From: Ardenticatenaceae bacterium
GTDB taxonomy: Bacteria; Chloroflexota; Anaerolineae; Promineifilales; Promineifilaceae
Length of the DNA stretch: 64,000 nt
Direction: 5' to 3'
Assembly (NCBI GenBank): GCA_020634395.1
Contig: JACKBU010000002.1
Coordinates: 62,001 to 126,000 of the forward strand
Made by a program: the position numbers and the translations under genes. Positions within the stretch are counted from its first letter, which is position 1. Each line of letters opens with the position of its first letter. Below the pieces are notes generated by a model. It did not search any database and was not told the origin of the DNA. It saw nothing but the letters and a program-made list of their open reading frames with translations. Shown here piece by piece: positions 57,439 to 64,000 of this stretch.

Positions 57439-58356
57439 ATGTTCCAATGCCAACGGTTGTTGGTCCCGCTTGATGGGTCTCCCTTGGCAGAAAGAGCGCT
57501 TCCATCTGCTTTCGCCATCGCCCAGGCGCTAAGCCATCAGATCCCAGTTACCGCATACCTGCTGCGTGTCGTTCCGTCGTTGTATCTGTCCGTTGATCCT
57601 TTGCTCTTTGCCGAAACGCTGAGCCTGAGTGAAGAAGAAGCCGAGGCATATCTGGCCACCATCGCCACTGAACACGCCACGGTGAACGTGCCCATCAGAA
57701 CGGCCGTTTCCACCGGCGCTGTCGCCGAAAGCATCATGACCTACGCCCAACAGGAAAACATCCAGCTGATCGTCATGTCCAGTCACGGCCGTTCCGGCCT
57801 TAGCCGTTGGATGTACGGCAGCGTGGCCGAAAAACTGCTGCGCCAGGCGTGCTGCGCCAGCCTGATCATTCGTCCTGGTGAAAAACCACCCACCACATTC
57901 GGCAAAATCCTCGTTTGCCTGGATGGCTCGCCGCTGGCCGAGCAGGTGCTCGATCCCATTCTAACAATCGCCAAAGCGGTGGGGGCCGAGGTGAGTTTGC
58001 TGCGCGTTGTACCGCCTTCGCATGTGGTCATCGAAACCCACGCCATGGAACAGCTTTTGGACACTGTGGAGAGTCTGGAACGGGACATGGCCGAAACGTA
58101 TCTAAATCAACTGCTGGTCAAACTGGCGGATCGTGAGATGCCGATTGCTGCCCAGGTCGTCTTGGGGCCGGTAGCCGAGACGATTATCGACACGGCCGTT
58201 ACCCAGCAAGTTGATCTGATCGCCATGTCCAGTCACGGCCGTTCTGGCATCGGCCGCTGGGTTTACGGCAGCGTCGCTGAAAAAGTGCTGCGCACCGCCC
58301 CTTGTGCCACCTTTGTCACCCGGGGAACCAGTCCGGCAGGTGCTCCGGGCAGATAA
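57439..58356 (+). CDS. Tandem universal stress protein
   Basis: 305 residues from ATG 57439 (AAGGAGG six bases upstream). Two USP domains, residues 1-147 (LLVPLDGSPLAERALPSAFA) and 153-298 (ILVCLDGSPLAEQVLDPILT). Both carry the ATP-binding G-2x-G-9x-G-S motif: SSHGRSGLSRWMYGSVAEKL and SSHGRSGIGRWVYGSVAEKV. Such proteins bind ATP and help cells survive starvation or hypoxia. It is divergent from the NarL-type regulator across 191 bases. Confidence 0.95.
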   Translation: MFQCQRLLVPLDGSPLAERALPSAFAIAQALSHQIPVTAYLLRVVPSLYLSVDPLLFAETLSLSEEEAEAYLATIATEHATVNVPIRTAVSTGAVAESIMTYAQQENIQLIVMSSHGRSGLSRWMYGSVAEKLLRQACCASLIIRPGEKPPTTFGKILVCLDGSPLAEQVLDPILTIAKAVGAEVSLLRVVPPSHVVIETHAMEQLLDTVESLERDMAETYLNQLLVKLADREMPIAAQVVLGPVAETIIDTAVTQQVDLIAMSSHGRSGIGRWVYGSVAEKVLRTAPCATFVTRGTSPAGAPGR

Positions 58357-58401
58357 AACCCCGCAGCCGAATCGCAATCGCCACACCCAAGAGGAAGAGC
58401 T

Positions 58402-58992
58402 ATGTCCAATTTACCACCGGGGTTTGTTATCTGGATTACCGGGCTGCCGGCTTCAGGTAAAAGTTCTCTGGCCCAAGCTATCCACGATCTGCTTGCCGAA
58501 GAAAAAATCCTCTCCGTTATCCTGGACGCCAACGACTTGCGAGCGCTGCTCACCCCGGAACCGGAATACAGCGACGCCGAACGCCGCTGGTTCTACCACG
58601 TTCTTACCGAGCTTGCGGTCCGATTTGCCCGGCAAGGTGTCAACGTCATTATTGCCGCCACCGGAAACCGGCGTCTTTACCGCGAGCAAGCCCGCTGTCA
58701 ATCCCCCGTTTTCGCCGAGGTCTATCTGGATTGTCCCCTGTTGGTTTGCCAGAGCCGCGATCCCAAAGGGCAGTATCTCACCGAAGCAGGAGCCGACCGC
58801 ACACCCGGCATTGGTGTGGCATACGAAGCCTCATTTGCTCCGGAAGTGGTTGTCAACACGGCCGTTAAAACGCCCGTAGAAGCCGCTTATGCCGTCATAG
58901 ATGTTCTGAAACTAGAACACGTGATCCGAGGAGATAGCAGTCATGGCGATTCCCAATCCTTTACCCACCGAGAGTTTACGTCGCCCCTGTAA
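58402..58992 (+). CDS. APS-kinase-like P-loop kinase
   Basis: 196 residues. The P-loop is ITGLPASGKSSLAQA. Similarity to adenylylsulfate kinase continues through VILDANDLRALLTPEPEYSD, VNVIIAATGNRRLYRE and VYLDCPLLVCQSRDPKGQY. APS kinases usually have DGDNVRHGL and FISP in these positions, so substrate recognition may differ. No sulfate-assimilation genes are nearby; it lies 45 bases after the USP gene in the stress island. The last 17 codons overlap the start of the Lon-like pseudogene and may be read-through tail. Confidence 0.78.
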   Translation: MSNLPPGFVIWITGLPASGKSSLAQAIHDLLAEEKILSVILDANDLRALLTPEPEYSDAERRWFYHVLTELAVRFARQGVNVIIAATGNRRLYREQARCQSPVFAEVYLDCPLLVCQSRDPKGQYLTEAGADRTPGIGVAYEASFAPEVVVNTAVKTPVEAAYAVIDVLKLEHVIRGDSSHGDSQSFTHREFTSPL

Positions 58993-59515
58993 TCCCGAAC
59001 AATTCCAGTTTACCACCACCGCCGATCTACCCGATCTAGACGACATCATCGGACAGGAACGCGCCGTCGAGGCCATTCGCTTTGGCATCAGCATCCAACA
59101 CGACGGCTTCAACCTGTTTGCCCTGGGGCCAAATGGAACGGGGAAGTTTACGGCCGTACGGCAGTACCTCCAGCAAAAAGCGGTCCAACAGCCAGCACCC
59201 GACGATTGATGCTACATCTTCAACTTTGAACAGCCGCACAAACCCCGCGCCCTCCGCCTGCCCGCCGGCTGCGCCAACCAACTACGCGCCGACATGCAGG
59301 AACTGGCGCAAGACCTGTCTACCGTGCTGCCAGCCGCCTTCACCAGCCATGAATACCAACGCCTGTACGCCGTACCGCTACCCGATCTCATCAACTTCGT
59401 GAACGATTCCGAAAACAGCCTGCTCATGCTCAGCGACCATTACATTGACTTTCCAACGGCCGTTATCCGCCAGCTCGCCGAGGCGCTTACCTGCCCCGTC
59501 CTGGTCATTCGCTAA
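58943..59515 (+). pseudogene. Remnant of a Lon-related (LonB-like) ATP-dependent protease
   Basis: ATG 58943 (GGAG upstream) starts a frame matching the N-terminus of Lon-related AAA proteases: PDLDDIIGQERAVEAIRFGI, Walker A as GPNGTGKFT (Phe where Ser/Thr/Arg is usual). An in-frame TGA at 59207-59209 replaces the Trp of the conserved DWCY. Past it the frame continues CYIFNFEQPHKPRALRLPAG and MQELAQDLSTVLPAAFTSHEYQ, then loses similarity and ends TCPVLVIR at 59515. Family members exceed 750 residues, so most of the ATPase and all of the protease is missing. A nonsense change plus a large internal deletion fits best; the PVLVIR end resembles USP C-termini. Confidence 0.8.
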
Positions 59516-59569
59516 GCTTGTTCAGTCGGCCGTTTGGGGCAACGTGCCGCGCGTGCTACCATTAGCCGC

Positions 59570-60310
59570 ATGGCATATACTCCCACTCCCCAAGAACTGG
59601 CCCTGCTTCACAACACCACCCTCTTCCAGGGCCTCAGCGACGAACAACTGCAAAGCGTTTTACAAGCCGCCCGCTATTACGAGTTAGAACGCCGCGGCTT
59701 CTTTTTCCACCAGGGCGAACCGGCCACAACTTTCTACGTCATTTTGCGCGGCAACGTGCGCCTGGCCCAGCTTACTCCAGAAGGGCGGCAGGTCATCATG
59801 CACTATTTTGGGCCTGGCAATGAACTGGCTGTGATTGTGGTCCTTAGCAAAGTGGATTATCCCGTGTCCGCCGAGGCGGCAACCGATGCCGCCGCTTTAG
59901 GTTGGGATCACGCCACGGCCCTGGCGTTAATGGAACAGTTTCCCAGGTTGGCTATCAACGGAATGGAAATGGTGGCCGGTCGTTTTTGGGAACTGCAAAA
60001 CCGATACCGCGAACTGGCTACCGAACGGGTGGAGCAGCGCGTGGCCCGCGCCGTCATTCGTCTCATCCACCAGCACAACGGCCTCCGGCCGGCCCAATCG
60101 GTGCCCCAGCTCACTCTCACACGCCAGGATCTGGCCGAAATGACCGGCACAACGTTGTTTACCGTCAGCCGCATTTGCAGCAGCTGGGAACAGCGTGGGC
60201 TTTTGGATGCCGGCCGCGAGCAGTTGATCATTCATAACCTGGAAGATCTCATCGCCATTGCCGACGATATGCAGACACACTCCCAAAATGGCTCGGCCAG
60301 GGGTCTATAA
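59570..60310 (+). CDS. Crp/Fnr family transcriptional regulator
   Basis: 246 residues from ATG 59570; an upstream in-frame start at 59534 is possible, and neither has a clear Shine-Dalgarno. The effector domain (about 10-130) is a cyclic-nucleotide-binding fold: FQGLSDEQLQSVLQAARYYE, FFFHQGEPATTFYVILRGNV and LAQLTPEGRQVIMHYFGPG. No cysteine cluster for 4Fe-4S is present, so it is not a classical Fnr. The HTH is LTLTRQDLAEMTGTTLFTVS. It may control the fermentative lactate dehydrogenase, which ends 46 bases away on the other strand, or the stress island. Confidence 0.9.
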   Translation: MAYTPTPQELALLHNTTLFQGLSDEQLQSVLQAARYYELERRGFFFHQGEPATTFYVILRGNVRLAQLTPEGRQVIMHYFGPGNELAVIVVLSKVDYPVSAEAATDAAALGWDHATALALMEQFPRLAINGMEMVAGRFWELQNRYRELATERVEQRVARAVIRLIHQHNGLRPAQSVPQLTLTRQDLAEMTGTTLFTVSRICSSWEQRGLLDAGREQLIIHNLEDLIAIADDMQTHSQNGSARGL

Positions 60311-60356
60311 GGAACGGCCGTTACACCTTCAACCACCAGTCTAACGCAGGTTGCGG

Positions 60357-61310
60357 CTAGAGAACGGCCGTTTCCTCCAGCTCATCAATCGCCTGCCGAA
60401 TCGTCGCCGCGCTGGCGTGCAATGCCTGTTGCTCCGCTTCACTTAACGGCAAGAAAAAGGTATCCTCCACCCCTTCGCCGCCCACAATGTGCGGCAGCGC
60501 CACCGTTACGTCTTTCACCCCGGCAATGTCCGGCATAGGCGTGCATACCGTCATAATCGCCCGCCTGTTACCCAATACATTGCTGACAATGCGCGCCAGG
60601 GCGCTGCCCACGCCGTAATAAGTCGCTCCCTTGCCCTCGATGATATGATAGGCGGCCCGCCGCACGGAGTTATCAATCTGCTGCCGGGCGGCAGCCTCCA
60701 GGTTGCATTCATGAGTACGGCAAAAATCATCCAGCGGAATGTTGCCGATATTTACCAACGACCAGACCAGCACCTCGGAATCACCGTGCTCGCCGATAAC
60801 GTAGGCATGCACGTGGGTGGAATCGATGTGCAGGTGCTGCCCCAACAGCGCCCGAAAACGGGCCGTATCCAATGTCGTGCCCGAGCCAATAATGCGGTGC
60901 GACGGGATGCCAAATTCGGCGGCAAACCGCGCCGAAAGATGGGTCATTACGTCTACCGGGTTTGTGGCCACGATCAAAATAGCGTCCGGCGCATGGGTAA
61001 AAATTTCCGGGATGACTTCGCGGAAAACGGCCGCATTGCGCGACAACAGCTCCAGGCGCGTTTCCCCCGGCTTCTGCCCCACCCCCGCCGACATGATCAC
61101 CACCCGGCAGCCCTTCAGGTCGGCATAACTGCCCGCGCGCACGGTTAAGGGATGGGCGAAGGGCACAGCGTGCAAAATGTCCGCTGCTTCGGCAATGGCC
61201 CGCTTCTCAAATTTGTCTACCATCACGATTTCGCGGCCCACACCGCGCATCAACAAAGCATACGCGGCCGTAGCCCCCACCATGCCGCTGCCAACGATTC
61301 CAATTTTCAT
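60357..61310 (-). CDS. ldh: L-lactate dehydrogenase
   Basis: 317 residues from ATG 61310, six bases after AGGAGG. The NAD fold begins KIGIVGSGMVGATAAYALL. GVGQKPGETRLELLSRNAAV has Gln at the specificity position, which favours pyruvate/lactate over malate, and the following Arg residues. NPVDVMTHL and the catalytic His in VIGEHGDSEVLVWS are present. It reduces pyruvate to lactate, implying fermentation. The MFS gene lies 75 bases upstream on the same strand. Confidence 0.94.
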   Translation of the reverse strand: MKIGIVGSGMVGATAAYALLMRGVGREIVMVDKFEKRAIAEAADILHAVPFAHPLTVRAGSYADLKGCRVVIMSAGVGQKPGETRLELLSRNAAVFREVIPEIFTHAPDAILIVATNPVDVMTHLSARFAAEFGIPSHRIIGSGTTLDTARFRALLGQHLHIDSTHVHAYVIGEHGDSEVLVWSLVNIGNIPLDDFCRTHECNLEAAARQQIDNSVRRAAYHIIEGKGATYYGVGSALARIVSNVLGNRRAIMTVCTPMPDIAGVKDVTVALPHIVGGEGVEDTFFLPLSEAEQQALHASAATIRQAIDELEETAVL

Positions 61311-61385
61311 TTTGTTTTCCTCCTGTTGATGAGGACACGCTCGCCTAACTTCCGGCCCAGGCAAGTCAGAAGGGCGGATCCAAAA

Positions 61386-62663
61386 CTAATCCGTTGAGGC
61401 AGACACCGCCGCCGGTTTGCGCCGCCCGGCGCCGGTACGCCGCACCAAAACCAGCGCCGGCAAGGCAACCACCAGTGACAAAATCGCCCCCACCCAGTAC
61501 GGGCTGGTGGCATTCCAGGCAAAAATGGTCCCGGCAATGGCGGTACTGACGATGGTAGACAGGCTGATCGTTGATTGGTAAATGCCTAACACACCACCCC
61601 GCAGCTCATCAGCCACGGTCGTCGTGGTGAGTGATTGCAAGGGAGGCATCATTAAGCCTACCCCCATAGCAAACAGCAGAGAGGCGGCGCCACCCAACCA
61701 CGGCGAAGCCAGGGCAGCAAAGATGAACAGACCCACTGTCCGCAAAACGAGGCCGATGATCACCAGCCAGGCTTCGTCGAACTGTTTAAGGGCACGGGGC
61801 AGCAAGAACGCCTGGGTGAAGAACTGGCCAACACCCACCAGCGCCAGCAAAATACCGATTCCCAGGCTGATGACGGTCTCGCTGTACCCGGCAAACAACA
61901 CAGCCTCGCCAAACAGGGCAAAGGTGGACTGCAGTAAGCCCAGGCCAAACTGGCCCACAAAGGCAATCAGCAAAATCAGCACCAACGGTTTGTTGGCGGC
62001 AATAGCCGAGAGGCCAATGTTTTGTTTGTTGAAGCGGCGGTTGGCTTCTCGCTGCTCTGGAGAGAGGGTTTCGTCCAGAGTGAACCAGGTCAGCAAGACA
62101 ACGATGGTGGCAGCCACGGCCGCAAAAATATAGGGAATACGGGGTCCAAAGGCGGCCGATAAAAGGCCGCCAATCGCCGGGCCAAAAATGAAACCCAGAC
62201 CAAAGACGGCAAAAATATAACCCAACGATTCCGTCCGTTTGGCGCGCGGCGTGATGTCGGTGACATAGGCCTGCGCGACGATGATGTTGCCGCCGGTGAT
62301 GCCATCGAGGATGCGGGCAACATACAGAAAAGCAACGGAGGGAGCCAGGGCAAGCATAAGAAAGCTCACGGCCGTTCCCACCTGGCTGATGATGAGAATG
62401 GGCAAACGGCCGTACTTGTCCGACAGCCGCCCCAGATAAGGCCCGGCAATAAACTGCGCCGCGAAAAAAGACGTCGCCAGCAAGGTGATCGTCTGCGGCG
62501 ACATGCCAAATTCCCGCTGCGCATACAACGGCAAAATCGGCATGATCATCGCCGCGCCCAGCATCTGCACGAACACGATCAACAAAACGGTGAGCAGACG
62601 CCGATCAATTGTTTTTAGCTTAGCTATCAAAATGAACCTCGTCGCTGGTGGAGTTGCCGTCAT
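61386..62663 (-). CDS. MFS transporter, TetA-like drug exporter family
   Basis: 425 residues with 12 predicted membrane helices. Motif A of proton antiporters is GPYLGRLSDKYGRLPILI between helices 2 and 3, and the drug-exporter motif in helix 5 reads GYIFAVFGLGFIFGPAIGG. The first helix reads LLIVFVQMLGAAMIMPILPLY. It presumably exports a small molecule by proton antiport; the substrate is unknown. ATG 62663 lacks a clear ribosome site. It lies between the trans-sulfuration gene and ldh on the same strand. Confidence 0.9.
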   Translation of the reverse strand: MTATPPATRFILIAKLKTIDRRLLTVLLIVFVQMLGAAMIMPILPLYAQREFGMSPQTITLLATSFFAAQFIAGPYLGRLSDKYGRLPILIISQVGTAVSFLMLALAPSVAFLYVARILDGITGGNIIVAQAYVTDITPRAKRTESLGYIFAVFGLGFIFGPAIGGLLSAAFGPRIPYIFAAVAATIVVLLTWFTLDETLSPEQREANRRFNKQNIGLSAIAANKPLVLILLIAFVGQFGLGLLQSTFALFGEAVLFAGYSETVISLGIGILLALVGVGQFFTQAFLLPRALKQFDEAWLVIIGLVLRTVGLFIFAALASPWLGGAASLLFAMGVGLMMPPLQSLTTTTVADELRGGVLGIYQSTISLSTIVSTAIAGTIFAWNATSPYWVGAILSLVVALPALVLVRRTGAGRRKPAAVSASTD

Positions 62664-62771
62664 TGTAGCGCGAGCCAGGACAATGTCGACGGACCTTTAA
62701 TCCTATTTTTAGACGGCCGTTCCCAATCATAACCCGTTCCACCAGATTGCCCACTGCCTTACCGGTCGCCC

Positions 62772-63962
62772 TTACAGAAAGACGCGCAGCGCCTGATCCA
62801 GATCGCCGACCAAATCGGCCGTTTCCTCAATGCCCGTCGAGTAGCGTATCAGGCTCTCCGGGATGCCCATAGCCGCCCGTTCCTCGCGCGTGCATTCTAC
62901 ATGGCTCGTTGTTGCCGGCGGTCCCACAATCGTTTCCACCGCTCCCAGGTTGGCGGCGGCATGGGCAAACTGCAGCCGCGGCAAAAACCGCCGCACCGCA
63001 TCCAGGCTGTCCTCCTGCAATCGGAAGCTGAGCATACCGCCAAAACCACGCATCTGCCGGCAGGCAATGTCGTGGCCTTCGTGCGTGGCCAGGCCGGGAT
63101 AATACACCTCGGCCACGGCCGGGTGCGCTGCCAGGAAGCGAGCGATCTGCCCGGCGCTTTCGTTTTGCTGGCGCACGCGTAGATGCAGCGTCTTCAGGCC
63201 GCGCAGCAGCAAATACGCGGCCATCGGGTGCAGGGTGGCTCCGTTGATTTCCCGGAAGTGATAAACCTGCCCTACCAGATCCCGCGCCCCACAGATCACC
63301 CCGCCCAAAGCGTCGGCGTGACCGCCGAGAAACTTGGTGGCGCTGTGCAGCACAAGGTCCGCGCCCAGAGCCAGCGGGTTCTGGTTAATCGGCGTGGCAA
63401 AGGTGTTGTCCACGATGACCGTAGCTCCCACGGCGTGTCCGGCTGCCGCCAGCCGGGCCAGGTCCATGACCTTCACCGTGGGATTGGTGGGACTTTCCAG
63501 GTACAACACGCGGCAGCCCCGGCCGATTTCTGCTTCGATGGCTTCGTGATCCGTGGTGTCGCATAAGGCCACGTCTACCCGGAAACGCGGCAAAAATTCG
63601 GTGAAGATCTTGTTGGTCCCGCCATAGGTATCTTTGACCGAGACCACCCGATCGCCGGGCGATAACAGGGCAAAAAGGGCGCTGCTGATGATGCCCATGC
63701 CGGTGGCGGCGCTGGTGGCTGCCTCGGCGCCTTCCAGCTGGCGCACTTTTTCTTCAAAGGCCTGCACGGTAGGATTGGTGTTACGGCCGTATATGTGCCC
63801 TGGCTTTTCGCCCAAAGCCACTTGCAGCCATTCATCCAAATCCTTATAGCCAAACGAAACGCTGTGGACTACCGGCACCTGGGTAGCGCCTTGCAGCAAA
63901 TAGGTTTCTTCACCGGCCCATACCGCCCGCGTGCCCGGCCCGGCGTTCTGCAAATCAATCAC
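62772..63962 (-). CDS. Cys/Met metabolism PLP-dependent enzyme (cystathionine gamma-synthase/lyase type)
   Basis: 396 residues. The PLP lysine is in HSATKFLGGHADALGG (about 205). YGRNTNPTVQAFEEKVRQLE, the cofactor-phosphate region TSAATGMGIISSALFALL, LYLESPTNPTVKVMD, VIVDNTFATP and IRYSTGIEETADLVGDLDQAL are typical of the whole family. From sequence alone cystathionine gamma-synthase, gamma-lyase, methionine gamma-lyase and O-acyl-homoserine sulfhydrylase cannot be told apart. AGGAGG precedes ATG 63962 by about eight bases. It works in methionine/cysteine interconversion in the cytoplasm. Confidence 0.93.
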   Translation of the reverse strand: MIDLQNAGPGTRAVWAGEETYLLQGATQVPVVHSVSFGYKDLDEWLQVALGEKPGHIYGRNTNPTVQAFEEKVRQLEGAEAATSAATGMGIISSALFALLSPGDRVVSVKDTYGGTNKIFTEFLPRFRVDVALCDTTDHEAIEAEIGRGCRVLYLESPTNPTVKVMDLARLAAAGHAVGATVIVDNTFATPINQNPLALGADLVLHSATKFLGGHADALGGVICGARDLVGQVYHFREINGATLHPMAAYLLLRGLKTLHLRVRQQNESAGQIARFLAAHPAVAEVYYPGLATHEGHDIACRQMRGFGGMLSFRLQEDSLDAVRRFLPRLQFAHAAANLGAVETIVGPPATTSHVECTREERAAMGIPESLIRYSTGIEETADLVGDLDQALRVFL

Positions 63963-64000
63963 GGGTTGCCTCCTTGGAGAATTAAAATGTAGTGTGTGTT

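Larger units (their letters stand above)
1..64000. repeat. Highly iterated octamer palindrome ACGGCCGT across the window
   Basis: A manual scan found about 150 exact copies, about one per 430 bases, on average evenly spread through genes and spacers. Composition at about 60% GC predicts roughly two. Flanks are biased to AACGGCCGTTTCC. In genes it appears as Thr-Ala-Val, Asn-Gly-Arg or Arg-Pro depending on frame, hence the repeated ETAVS and NGR in proteins. Clusters lacking it include the GxxExxY and receiver genes in the purine operon. Confidence 0.9.

Noticed and set aside
59207..59209. UGA read as tryptophan or selenocysteine
   Set aside because: TGA is the normal stop of many intact genes here (purC, purD, purM), no SECIS-like structure was noted, and the frame is truncated anyway.

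Overview
The window looks like chromosomal DNA of a GC-rich (about 60%), probably monoderm bacterium. I infer Chloroflexota (Anaerolineae/Caldilineae/Ardenticatenia-like). The reasons are many lipoproteins with LxAC lipoboxes, no outer-membrane systems, a DsbA-VKOR oxidative-folding pair, a single-chain PurL with a glutaminase domain, GAF/NarL two-component signalling and an alpha-2-macroglobulin. This is inferred from gene content only; no rRNA or tRNA was seen.

Layout. 1-10.9 kb: FkbM methyltransferase, a giant alpha-2-macroglobulin, an unknown helical protein, minisatellites, a GH13 glycosidase, a diacylglycerol-kinase-like lipid kinase and a DinB protein. 11-20 kb: class I aldolase, a methyltransferase divergent from an HxlR regulator, a PEBP lipoprotein, a large membrane Fe-S/ferredoxin/FAD fusion and a penicillin-acylase-type hydrolase. 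20-27 kb: a three-gene minus-strand operon of extracytoplasmic proteins (metallopeptidase, family 5 binding lipoprotein, TPR protein). 27-29.5 kb: a thiamine operon (thiamine pyrophosphokinase, thiamine-binding lipoprotein) behind a TPP riboswitch. 29.6-39 kb: SppA, a polytopic GT-C-like protein, purN, DsbA-VKOR, and an alanine-dehydrogenase-like gene overlapping a CoA-transferase. 39.4-54.3 kb: a purine cluster in one direction, purL-purC-(GxxExxY)-purE-(receiver)-purK-purF-(hydrolase)-(VWA)-purD-purM. 54.3-60.3 kb: a stress/redox regulatory island (receivers, CBS, GAF kinase, NarL regulator, tandem USP, APS-kinase-like, a Lon-like pseudogene, Crp/Fnr). 60.3-64 kb: L-lactate dehydrogenase, MFS exporter, trans-sulfuration enzyme.

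The most unusual feature is the DNA itself. The palindrome ACGGCCGT occurs about 150 times (roughly 2 expected from composition) in genes and spacers alike, resembling the HIP1 octamer of cyanobacteria. Inverted pairs of short repeats, mostly with a 7-bp unit, fill the spacers and also lie in frame inside purL and purK. They resemble the heptanucleotide STRR repeats of heterocystous cyanobacteria. A related 30-bp inverted repeat occurs once empty (before purC) and once enclosing a GxxExxY gene, so it may be a small mobile cassette.
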